Of a stretch of DNA of 18,676 bases, positions 6,426 through 13,524 are shown in pieces; positions within the stretch are counted from its first letter, which is position 1, and each line of letters starts with the position of its first letter. The notes under the pieces are model-generated. The model was given only the letters and a program-made list of their open reading frames with translations. It searched no databases and had not been told where the DNA came from. The position numbers and the translations under genes are program-made. The DNA comes from Campylobacteraceae bacterium (GTDB lineage Bacteria; Campylobacterota; Campylobacteria; Campylobacterales; Sulfurospirillaceae). The stretch covers positions 4,110 through 22,785 of the forward strand of contig JALUMJ010000186.1 in assembly GCA_027040375.1 (NCBI GenBank), given 5' to 3'.

Positions 6426-6449
6426 AAGGGGGTCCAAAAAGACTCCCTT
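6426..6449 (+). other. Stem-loop after the heme-copper catalytic gene
   Basis: AAGGGGGTC (6426-6434) pairs with GACTCCCTT (6441-6449), 9 bp with one G-U, loop CAAAAA. No T run follows on the plus strand, so it is more likely an mRNA-stabilising or attenuating hairpin than a full terminator. The next gene begins 15 bases later. Confidence 0.5.
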
Positions 6450-6464
6450 CCCCAAAGAGAAACA

Positions 6465-7070
6465 ATGACAAATTTACAAAGAGTTGCCAAAGAGATAAAA
6501 GAAGTAGGCTTATATGATTTAATCTTACAAGATGTACAAAAACTGGCAAACAAAAAAAAATTAAGCATAGAAGAAATCCTACATGTGATGCAAGAAAATC
6601 CTCAAATATTAGAGGAATATAAGCAGGTAAATGTAGAGTATAACCTAAGCAACATACACATAGATAAAGTAGAAACAACAAATATAGACAAAGAGCATCA
6701 CAAAAAGATTGATAAAATCAACCAAAATCTAAAAAAAATCAAAGAGATAGAGAAATATACACTTGATTTTGAACACAGTTCAACACTTGTTATCATATTT
6801 TCCATAGAGTTTTTTGTACTTTTTTCTGTTCAATACTTTATAGTTTTACTTGACCTTAAAGAGTGGCAATTGTGGATTTATGGACTCTTTGCAAGTTCAA
6901 TATTATGGGCTTGGCTATATGCAAAAAAACAGAAAAAATTATATGTAACAAACTCTAAAATATTTTACAAGCTTTACGACGAAACAAAAACTCTTTTGGA
7001 TGAGCTTGAAAATAAGAGTGTCATAAAAAGAGATGAGATATACGAAGATATCAGTGAAGAACATGTCTAA
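6465..7070 (+). CDS. Two-helix membrane protein of unknown function
   Basis: 201 residues, not recognised. The N-terminal ~75 residues are a charged cytoplasmic segment (LANKKKLSIEEILHVMQENPQ, possibly helix-turn-helix-like), followed by a Lys/Ile-rich coiled-coil stretch (about 76-98). A hydrophobic hairpin follows, at about 104-127 and 131-151, then a charged tail rich in Lys and Glu. GAGA lies 6 bases before the ATG. It starts 50 bases after the NO-reductase-like gene, behind a stem-loop, and overlaps the next gene by 8 bases. It may be read through from the heme-copper operon. The topology suggests a membrane-tethered cytoplasmic protein; a sensor or assembly role would be speculation. 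Confidence 0.75.
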   Translation: MTNLQRVAKEIKEVGLYDLILQDVQKLANKKKLSIEEILHVMQENPQILEEYKQVNVEYNLSNIHIDKVETTNIDKEHHKKIDKINQNLKKIKEIEKYTLDFEHSSTLVIIFSIEFFVLFSVQYFIVLLDLKEWQLWIYGLFASSILWAWLYAKKQKKLYVTNSKIFYKLYDETKTLLDELENKSVIKRDEIYEDISEEHV

Positions 7071-7599
7071 GGATATAGTCTTAAGCTTCCGTTGGAGCAA
7101 AGAAGTCTATATGCAAGCAGGAAAGTTTGTATATGACTATAAAATGAATCATACTCCCAAAAAATATATGGGTTGGTTTTTCATAGCACTTCTTCAATTT
7201 GGAGTAGTGGGGGCACTTTTAAAAGGTACTTTAGCTATCTTGCTTTTTTCTACTATTATGTTAATCTATTGGTACTATCTAAAAATTCGTATAGAAACAT
7301 TCTATTTGTCAAAAAAATTTGATAGTGAAAAAGATGCGAACAAGCTACTTCAAGTATCCATAAAAGATGACGGGATAGATATAAACGAAAGAAAAGTTTT
7401 ATGGAGCGAAATACCACTAATAATTGCAGAAGAAAAAGGCTATTTGCTAGATCACATTAGCGGATATATTTTTTTTCCTAGTAAAGCCTTCAAGAAGGAA
7501 GAAGATAAAACAAACTTCATCAATATAGCTAAAAAAAGTGGCACTTACATACAGCGAATTCAAAAATCAACCAATCAGTTTTTAGCAAAAACAAGGTAG
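7063..7599 (+). CDS. YcxB-like small membrane protein
   Basis: 178 residues from the ATG at 7063, which overlaps the previous stop by 8 bases; an in-frame ATG at 7033 would add 10 residues but overlap further. The product starts with a strand-like VLSFRWSKEVYMQAGKFVY, has two adjacent membrane helices (about 38-55 and 57-74), then a soluble domain (about 92-160). That domain reads VSIKDDGIDIN, VLWSEIPLIIAEEKGYLLDH, YIFFPSKAF, and the order (ligandless beta strands, W-S-E-I, then a P-S/K-x-A-F strand) is typical of YcxB-like domain proteins, whose function is unknown. Tight coupling to the two-helix protein upstream suggests they work together. Converges on nadA with a 15-base gap. Confidence 0.7.
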   Translation: MSKDIVLSFRWSKEVYMQAGKFVYDYKMNHTPKKYMGWFFIALLQFGVVGALLKGTLAILLFSTIMLIYWYYLKIRIETFYLSKKFDSEKDANKLLQVSIKDDGIDINERKVLWSEIPLIIAEEKGYLLDHISGYIFFPSKAFKKEEDKTNFINIAKKSGTYIQRIQKSTNQFLAKTR

Positions 7600-7614
7600 C
7601 ATTAAAAGACAACC

Positions 7615-8607
7615 CTATAGTTCGAACATCCTACTTAGTGCAAGGTATGAGTTTTTTCTTACTTCCTCGCTTATAATTATCTCATTTTCATATCTTTTTT
7701 CTTTTATTGAAATCAGGGTATTATATAAATCTTCTAGTGTTGTTTCGTTCATAGTTGGGCACTCTGGTTTTGTAGATGAAAGGACAAATGTATTTTTCTC
7801 TCTTAGCCTATTTACCATATTAAACTCAGTTCCAACAGCTATCTTTTGTTCAATTGGCAACTCTTTTATGTATTTTATGATTTGCGAAGTTGAGCCTACA
7901 AAGTCAGATTTTGCACAAACTTCAGGTTTGCACTCTGGATGTGTGGCTATCAAGATATCTGGATATTTTTGTCTATAAAATTCTATATCTTCTACTTCAA
8001 ATAGTTGATGGACTGAGCAAAAACCATTATAGCAAATGATATCTGCACTATTTAAGTCAGTTCCATCTCCTATAACGCAACTTTTTAAACCCATATCTAT
8101 CGCTATATTTTGTCCAAGACATCGGTCTGGCACAAAGAGTATCTTCTTGCCACTTTCGAGTGCTTTTGTGATGATTTTTTTTGCGTTTGAGCTCGTACAT
8201 ACATATCCGCCCATCTGCCCAACTCTAGCTTTTACTTCTGCTGAAGAGTTTATATAAGTTACGGGCATTATGTCTTCTTTTTTGATGCCTGCTTTTTCTA
8301 AAATTTTTACATTTTCATCATAATAATCAACATCAATCATTCTAGCCATCGCACAACAAGCGATTTTAGGCATAAAAACTCTTTTATTTGGAGCCAATAT
8401 CTTAACGCTTTGCCCCATAAAACCAACACCACAAAATATAAGGTTTGCTTTCTTATCTTTTGCTGCCCATTTTGCAAGCTCTAGTGAATCACCGGTAAAA
8501 TCGGCCATATTAAATACTTCATCTTTTTGGTAAAAATGAGCAACTATGCTCACATCTAACTCTTTTTTTAGTTTGTTTATCTTAGTTATTAATTCGTTAT
8601 TATTCAA
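7615..8607 (-). CDS. nadA: Quinolinate synthase
   Basis: 330 residues, near the short-form NadA length. It condenses iminoaspartate with dihydroxyacetone phosphate to quinolinate, using a [4Fe-4S] cluster that is oxygen-sensitive. Signatures: AHFYQKDEVFNMADFTGDSLELA at the N-terminus, FCGVGFMGQSVKIL, PKIACCAMA, INSSAEVKA, VPDRCLGQN, HPECKPEVC, GTEFNMVNRL and the C-terminal ECPTMNET, giving ample conserved cysteines for the cluster. The start is a TTG (8607-8605) with AAGGA 7 bases upstream; the nearby ATG in that leader is out of frame. It feeds NadC encoded elsewhere in the window. No NadB (L-aspartate oxidase) gene is present here. Confidence 0.97.
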   Translation of the reverse strand: MNNNELITKINKLKKELDVSIVAHFYQKDEVFNMADFTGDSLELAKWAAKDKKANLIFCGVGFMGQSVKILAPNKRVFMPKIACCAMARMIDVDYYDENVKILEKAGIKKEDIMPVTYINSSAEVKARVGQMGGYVCTSSNAKKIITKALESGKKILFVPDRCLGQNIAIDMGLKSCVIGDGTDLNSADIICYNGFCSVHQLFEVEDIEFYRQKYPDILIATHPECKPEVCAKSDFVGSTSQIIKYIKELPIEQKIAVGTEFNMVNRLREKNTFVLSSTKPECPTMNETTLEDLYNTLISIKEKRYENEIIISEEVRKNSYLALSRMFEL

Positions 8608-8715
8608 TTTTGCATCCTTAGATATAATGGACTTTTTTAAAAGGGTATATTATACCAAAAGCCAAATTAAAACAAATTTTAGATAAAATTTGTGAAATAT
8701 TTTTAAAGGAACAAA
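8608..8715. promoter_or_regulatory. nadA/plsY divergent promoter region with 13-bp palindrome
   Basis: A perfect dyad GGTATA-T-TATACC (8644-8656) contains the leftward -10 (TATAAT, 8654-8649) expected for nadA. A rightward TATAAT also occurs at 8623-8628 but lies 88 bases before plsY. The dyad may be an operator on the nadA promoter or a chance symmetry of -10 sequence. Confidence 0.35.
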
Positions 8716-9342
8716 GTGGATTTTTTATTTAATACAAACATACAATTTTATATATTAGCTTATTTAGTCGGAGGTATTCCATTTGGTTTGCTTTTAGCTA
8801 AGTATTTTGGGGAAATTAACATAACAAAAGTTGGAAGTGGCAGTATTGGCGCTACAAATGTTTTAAGAGTTTTAAAGCAAGAGAGCCCAAAATTAGCAAA
8901 AAAAGTTGCTATTGCTACTTTGGCTTTAGACATTTTAAAGGGCATCATAGTTTTGGCAATCGCAAAGTTTGCAGGAGCTAGCGTTGAAACTCTTTGGGCA
9001 GTGGCGATACTTTGTGTCGTTGGTCATTGTTACAGTCCATATCTTAAGTTTGAAGGTGGAAAAGGAGTGGCAACTGGTATGGGAGTTTATCTTTTTTTAC
9101 TGCCTGTTGAAACTATCATAGCTTTAATCGTTTGGCTAGTAGCTGCAAAAACTATAAAAATATCATCTTTGTCCTCTCTTTTGGGACTCGCGGCATTGGT
9201 TATCTCCTCTTTTATAATTCATCCTGAAATAAACGAGATAAGAACACATGCTCCAATCTTAATCATAGCTTTTATCATCTTTTATAAACACATTCCAAAC
9301 ATCATAAGACTTTTTAAAGGTGAAGAAAAAAGAGTTGTATGA
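8716..9342 (+). CDS. plsY: Acyl-phosphate:glycerol-3-phosphate acyltransferase PlsY
   Basis: 208 residues, five predicted membrane helices, normal for PlsY. It makes lysophosphatidic acid from acyl-phosphate and glycerol-3-phosphate, the first step of phospholipid synthesis. The three conserved loop motifs are visible: GGIPFGLLLAK near the N-terminus, GSGSIGATNVLR (about 37-48) and KFEGGKGVATGMGV (about 112-125). The start is a GTG with AAAGGA 5 bases upstream. The stop overlaps the folB start in an ATGA, so the two are translationally coupled. All motifs are intact. Confidence 0.96.
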   Translation: MDFLFNTNIQFYILAYLVGGIPFGLLLAKYFGEINITKVGSGSIGATNVLRVLKQESPKLAKKVAIATLALDILKGIIVLAIAKFAGASVETLWAVAILCVVGHCYSPYLKFEGGKGVATGMGVYLFLLPVETIIALIVWLVAAKTIKISSLSSLLGLAALVISSFIIHPEINEIRTHAPILIIAFIIFYKHIPNIIRLFKGEEKRVV

Positions 9343-9674
9343 AAATCTTTATAAAAAACCTTACATGTAAAGCAATATTGGGTATCTTAGAATCAGAGAG
9401 AACTCAGGCTCAAAACATCATAATTGATGCAAAAATTAAATATGATTTTGATACCAAACATTTTATAGATTATGCGCAAGTTGCCAAATCCATGCAAGAT
9501 TTAATGCAAAAAGAGAAATTTTTGCTTATAGAAGATGCACTCGAAAATATAGTGGCTACTTTGAAACAAAAATTTCCTACAATCAAACAAATCACACTAA
9601 AAATCTCAAAACCAGATATACTCGATAACTGTGTGGTTGGTGCTAAAATTAAAAAAAACTTTATCAATTTTTAA
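9339..9674 (+). CDS. folB: Dihydroneopterin aldolase FolB
   Basis: 111 residues, typical size. It converts 7,8-dihydroneopterin to 6-hydroxymethyl-dihydropterin in folate synthesis. Matching elements are the opening IFIKNLTCKAILGILESER, IDYAQVAKSM, LLIEDALENI (the active-site Glu of the family's L-I/V-E motif) and the ITLKISKP strand with the conserved Lys. The C-terminal third is compressed, ending in KKNF rather than a longer tail. It follows plsY in an ATGA overlap. No other folate genes lie nearby, so the pairing with plsY is probably one of convenience. Confidence 0.88.
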   Translation: MKIFIKNLTCKAILGILESERTQAQNIIIDAKIKYDFDTKHFIDYAQVAKSMQDLMQKEKFLLIEDALENIVATLKQKFPTIKQITLKISKPDILDNCVVGAKIKKNFINF

Positions 9675-9691
9675 AAATTTATTAAAAAAAC

Positions 9692-9720
9692 TTTAAATCT
9701 AGCTAAAATTATGTTATAAT
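9692..9720 (+). promoter_or_regulatory. Promoter of the regulator-kinase pair
   Basis: TATAAT at 9715-9720 with TTTAAA at 9692-9697, 17 bases apart. The start codon at 9773 lies about 45 bases beyond the predicted start point, with GAAGGAATAAT as ribosome site. Confidence 0.5.
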
Positions 9721-9772
9721 TCTGCTTCCCTTGTCCGCACTATTTGGATAAATTTTAATGAAGGAATAATAA

Positions 9773-10444
9773 ATGCGAATTCTAATCGTAGAAGATGAAG
9801 TAACGCTAGGAAGAACCATAGCAGAAGGTCTTCAAGAGTTTGGCTATCAAACAGATAGCTCTGAAAATTATAAAGATGCTGAGTATTATATAGGCATAAG
9901 AAATTATGACTTAGTTTTAGTAGATTGGATGTTACCTGATGGTGATGGAGTTGATTTAGTAAGTATAATAAAACAAAAGACTCCAAGAACAGCAGCAGTT
10001 GTAATCTCAGCAAAAGATGACAAAGAGAGTGAAATCAAAGCACTTAAAGCTGGAGCTGATGATTATATCAAAAAACCATTTGATTTTGATATTTTAGTTG
10101 CAAGAATCGAAGCAAGACTTAGATTTGGTGGAACGAATGTTATAACTATCGAAGATTTGACAATTGACCCTGATGAAGAGAAAATTACATATAAAGGTCA
10201 AGAGATTGAACTTAAAGGTAAGCCTTTTGAAGTTTTAACTCACTTAGCACGCCACAGTGACCAAATCGTATCAAAAGAGCAACTTTTAGATGCTATATGG
10301 GAAGAACCAGAATTAGTAACTCCAAATGTTATAGAAGTAGCTATTAACCAAATTCGTCAAAAAATGGATAAACCATTGGAAATCTCAACTATTGAGACTG
10401 TTAGACGAAGAGGTTATAGATTTTGCTTTCCAAAAAAAGTATAA
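9773..10444 (+). CDS. OmpR-family response regulator
   Basis: 223 residues with receiver domain (1-120) and winged helix (about 128-220). The acidic pair E7/D8, phospho-acceptor D51 in VLVDWMLP, the Ser of VVISAKDD and the Lys of DYIKKPF are all present. The winged helix has LTIDPDEEKITYKGQEIEL, ELKGKPFEVLTHLARH, and ends ETVRRRGYRF. The stop lies 22 bases inside the sensor kinase gene, so the pair is co-translated. It is a regulator-first operon, as in CpxR/A or the Campylobacter RacR/S type. The target genes cannot be inferred, although an inverted repeat just after the operon is a candidate site. Confidence 0.95.
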   Translation: MRILIVEDEVTLGRTIAEGLQEFGYQTDSSENYKDAEYYIGIRNYDLVLVDWMLPDGDGVDLVSIIKQKTPRTAAVVISAKDDKESEIKALKAGADDYIKKPFDFDILVARIEARLRFGGTNVITIEDLTIDPDEEKITYKGQEIELKGKPFEVLTHLARHSDQIVSKEQLLDAIWEEPELVTPNVIEVAINQIRQKMDKPLEISTIETVRRRGYRFCFPKKV

Positions 10445-11715
10445 GGCATAGTTTTATATTACAATTAGTACTCGCTTCGACGGTACTAATTGTAATCTTC
10501 TCCACAATTTTATACAATTACATAAAAATTTCAATTTATAAAGATTTGACAAATGAACTCCGACAAGAAGCAGTTCTTGTTGCTGTCTCAAAATCATCTG
10601 ACTTCAATGATATTGGGCTAAACAGATTTGACCCAAAACTTAATCTGCCTAATAGAAAAGTAAAAATAATAACTTTAAAAAATCAAAAACTAAAGATAAG
10701 TTATAAATATTTGATTGTACATGGGGAACATTTTTTAACAATTCTTTATCCATATAATAAGAAAAAAGCACTATTTATTAAAATAACCAGAAATATATCA
10801 AATACCTATAAAGTATTAGATGAAATTTTAACCAATGTTCTTACTATAAATCTTATGGCTATATTTTTTATCATTTTCTATGCACTATTTCTCTCAAGAA
10901 TGCTTTTACTCCCTATAAAATCATTTACTGCAAAATTAGCAAATATGAATGAAAGTTTTCTTCAAACGCTTGACCCGCAGAGTTTACCAACAGAGTTTCA
11001 GCCACTAGGTAAGAGTATAAATAGCTTGGTCAAAAGAATACAAACTTTTACAGAGTATCAAAAAGAGTTATTTATAGGAACATCACATGAATTAAAAACT
11101 CCTTTGGCTGTTATGAAAACTAAAAATGAAGTAACTCTTTTAAAACCAAGAGAGAATGAGAAATATATACAAATTTTAAGAGAGAATAATCAGATAATAG
11201 ACGAGATGAGTAAAATGATAAGCAATATTCTTGAAATTGGAAGACAAGAAGGTGCCCATTTTGAAGAGCCTGTTAAAATTGATTTGATAAAATTTCTAGA
11301 AGTTAAAGCAAATAATTTTAAAATCTTAGCCTATCAGGATGAAAAAAAATTTAAAATCAATATAACTCCAAAAAAATACGAAATTAAAACTCAACCAACA
11401 CTTCTTATACATATAATCCAAAATTTTATTCAAAATGCTATAAAATTCACCCCCTTTGGAAAAACTATTTTAGTTAAATGTTTTCAAACAGAGCATGGTT
11501 ATAGTATAAATATCATAGATGAAGGCTGTGGAATAGATGAAAAACAAGACCTTTTTGCACCGTTTAAAAGATATGGTAATAAACCTGGAGCTGGTCTTGG
11601 ACTTTTTCTCGCTAAAGGAGCTGCAAATGCAATTGGAGCGAAGATATCAATCAAAAATAGAGTGAATTCTAAAGGAACAATAGCCAATTTATTCATTCCT
11701 ATCAATAAAAAGTAA
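10423..11715 (+). CDS. Membrane sensor histidine kinase
   Basis: 430 residues from a TTG at 10423 with GAAGAGG upstream; no ATG or GTG start exists before the first membrane helix. Helix 1 is about residues 12-30, a periplasmic sensor region of about 108 residues follows, then helix 2 (about 139-162) and a HAMP-like linker. Phospho-acceptor H222 lies in GTSHELKTPLAV. The catalytic domain shows N box IIQNFIQNAIKFTP, G1 DEGCGIDE and G2 GAGLGLFLAKGAAN. It is therefore a complete, active-looking class I kinase. The periplasmic domain has no recognised ligand motif; it is Lys-rich and short of Cys, so the signal is unknown. Confidence 0.94.
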   Translation: MLSKKSIRHSFILQLVLASTVLIVIFSTILYNYIKISIYKDLTNELRQEAVLVAVSKSSDFNDIGLNRFDPKLNLPNRKVKIITLKNQKLKISYKYLIVHGEHFLTILYPYNKKKALFIKITRNISNTYKVLDEILTNVLTINLMAIFFIIFYALFLSRMLLLPIKSFTAKLANMNESFLQTLDPQSLPTEFQPLGKSINSLVKRIQTFTEYQKELFIGTSHELKTPLAVMKTKNEVTLLKPRENEKYIQILRENNQIIDEMSKMISNILEIGRQEGAHFEEPVKIDLIKFLEVKANNFKILAYQDEKKFKINITPKKYEIKTQPTLLIHIIQNFIQNAIKFTPFGKTILVKCFQTEHGYSINIIDEGCGIDEKQDLFAPFKRYGNKPGAGLGLFLAKGAANAIGAKISIKNRVNSKGTIANLFIPINKK

Positions 11716-11738
11716 AAATAATTACAAAAATCAGTTTT

Positions 11739-11785
11739 TTAAATTTTCTTAAAGTATATTTACTGTATAAATCTTAAGAATTTAA
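11739..11785 (+). promoter_or_regulatory. Ferredoxin promoter with long inverted repeat
   Basis: TTAAATTTTCTTAA (11739-11752) and TTAAGAATTTAA (11774-11785) form an inverted repeat, perfect over 12 bp apart from a two-T insertion in the left arm. A -10-like TATAAA sits between them (11766-11771). AGGA (11790-11793) serves the ferredoxin ATG at 11802. The dyad brackets the promoter and could be an operator; no known regulator consensus was recognised. Confidence 0.35.
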
Positions 11786-11801
11786 TTTTAGGAAAATAAT
11801 A

Positions 11802-12056
11802 ATGTCATTACTAATAACAGATGAGTGCATTGCTTGCGATGCTTGTAGGGATGAATGTCCAAATTGTGCCATAGAAGAAGCAGATCCAATATATATAATA
11901 GACCCAGATATTTGTACTGAATGTGTAGGTCATTATGATGAACCAGCTTGCATATCGGTTTGTCCTGTAGATTGTATTGTGCCTGACAAGGACAATATAG
12001 AAAGTATGGAAGAATTGCGATTGAAGTTCGTACAACTAACTAGCGAAGAAGAGTAG
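11802..12056 (+). CDS. 2[4Fe-4S] ferredoxin, YfhL/Alvin type
   Basis: 84 residues. The first cluster motif is CIACDACRDECPN and the second is CTECVGHYDEPACISVCPVDC, with the 7-9 residue insertion between cysteines 2 and 3 (GHYDEPA) that marks the Alvin/YfhL subclass of very low-potential ferredoxins. A short C-terminal helix (MEELRLKFVQLT) follows, also typical. It is cytoplasmic and carries electrons. The stop codon shares one base with the GTG of the next gene (TAGTG), implying translational coupling with Ppx/GppA. The functional link between the two products is unclear. Confidence 0.95.
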   Translation: MSLLITDECIACDACRDECPNCAIEEADPIYIIDPDICTECVGHYDEPACISVCPVDCIVPDKDNIESMEELRLKFVQLTSEEE

Positions 12057-13522
12057 TGGCTAAAAGAACTGCTATAATCGATATTGGTTCAAATTCGGTA
12101 AGAATGGCGGTTTTCGAGAAAAGTAGCCATTTTGCATATCACCTTATAAAAGAGATTAAAAGCAGGGTTCGCATAGGCGAAGGAGCTTATGAAAACAGTG
12201 GTGTATTGCAAGATATACCTCTGCAAAGAGCCTATGACGCACTTGAGGGTTTTAAAAACATCATAAAAACACTCAAATGTCAAAAGATATTGTGTATAGC
12301 AACCTCAGCCCTTCGTGATGCTCCAAACTCATCTTTATTTATAAAAAAAATAAAGAACAACTTAGATATAAAGATAAAAATCATAGATGGCAATAAAGAA
12401 GCATATTACGGCGGAATAGCTGCTACGAATCTTTTATACCAAATCTCAAATGCTACAACTATTGATATAGGTGGAGGCTCTACTGAATTAGCGCTTATTG
12501 AAAATGGGAGAGTCACTGACACAATCTCCATAAATATAGGCACAGTTAGGCTCAAAGAGTTGTTTTTAGACAAACACGCTCCTTCATCTGATATAGTGAG
12601 TTATGTCAAAGAAGTAATCGATGCCATACCAGAATCTTTTAAAAATGATAATATGATTGTAATTGGTGGAACAACTAGATCATTATCCCAAAATATAATG
12701 AAAAAGATAAATTATCCACTAGATACCGTGCATGGCTTTAAATATGAGTTAAGCGAACACATTGATTTTATACAACAAATTAAAACTTCCCAAGTATCTA
12801 GTTTAAATAAATTTAATATCAAAAAAGATAGAATCGACACCATAAGAGAGGGTTTGTATATTTTCGATGAAATAAGTAAAAAACTAAATAACAAAAATAT
12901 CATAACATCAGGGGTTGGCGTAAGAGAAGGTGTTTATTTGTGCGATTTACTCAGAAACTCAAATCATAGATTTGCGCCTAATTTTAAACTAAGTCTTCGC
13001 AGTTTAATAGACAGATTTAGTGAAAAAAATAGAGGAAATGATTCAATTGTTCGGTATGCAAAAGATCTGTTTTTATCTCTTGAACATATACATCAAATCA
13101 ATGAAAAATATATAGAGATCTTGGAAACATCAGCAAAATTATATAACATAGGCATAAAACTTAGTTTTTACCAAAAAAACCTACATAGTTTTTATTTTAT
13201 ACTCAATAATTTGAATTTTGGCTATTGTCATAAAGATAAAATCTTAATAGCTATTCTTATCAAATATCATATGAAAAGACTACCTTCTAAAGATGATCTT
13301 AAGGCTTATGAAGATTTATTACCAGATATAAAGATAGTAAACTGGCTTAGTTTTATATTAGCACTTTCAAACTGTCTTCATAAAGACTTAGCAGACGATA
13401 AATTTGAATTTGAATACTCAAACCACACGCTACATGTAAAGTCAAAAAAGAAGCTATATCTAGCCAAAGAGTGTATAAAAAAACTCGCTAAACCAGCATC
13501 ATTTGCTATAGTTTTAAATTAA
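12056..13522 (+). CDS. Ppx/GppA exopolyphosphatase/guanosine pentaphosphatase family protein
   Basis: 488 residues. The N-terminal ~300 residues form the ASKHA-fold phosphatase domain: AIIDIGSNSVRMAVFE (phosphate loop 1), ATSALRDAPNS, and TIDIGGGSTELALIENG (phosphate loop 2). The rest (about 310-480) is a C-terminal HD-like helical domain, as in longer Ppx/GppA proteins. The family hydrolyses polyphosphate and/or pppGpp and so tunes the stringent response. Sequence alone does not say which substrate dominates. Starts at a GTG overlapping the ferredoxin stop; converges on bamA with only 2 bases between stops. Confidence 0.92.
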   Translation: MAKRTAIIDIGSNSVRMAVFEKSSHFAYHLIKEIKSRVRIGEGAYENSGVLQDIPLQRAYDALEGFKNIIKTLKCQKILCIATSALRDAPNSSLFIKKIKNNLDIKIKIIDGNKEAYYGGIAATNLLYQISNATTIDIGGGSTELALIENGRVTDTISINIGTVRLKELFLDKHAPSSDIVSYVKEVIDAIPESFKNDNMIVIGGTTRSLSQNIMKKINYPLDTVHGFKYELSEHIDFIQQIKTSQVSSLNKFNIKKDRIDTIREGLYIFDEISKKLNNKNIITSGVGVREGVYLCDLLRNSNHRFAPNFKLSLRSLIDRFSEKNRGNDSIVRYAKDLFLSLEHIHQINEKYIEILETSAKLYNIGIKLSFYQKNLHSFYFILNNLNFGYCHKDKILIAILIKYHMKRLPSKDDLKAYEDLLPDIKIVNWLSFILALSNCLHKDLADDKFEFEYSNHTLHVKSKKKLYLAKECIKKLAKPASFAIVLN

Positions 13523-13524
13523 TC

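Noticed and set aside
6353..6681. Two minus-strand open frames over the end of the catalytic gene and the next gene
   Set aside because: They lie opposite real genes, lack ribosome sites and have low-complexity hydrophobic translations.
9714..10013. Minus-strand Leu-rich frame of 99 codons
   Set aside because: Antisense shadow of the response regulator and its promoter; composition reflects reverse-complemented coding sequence.
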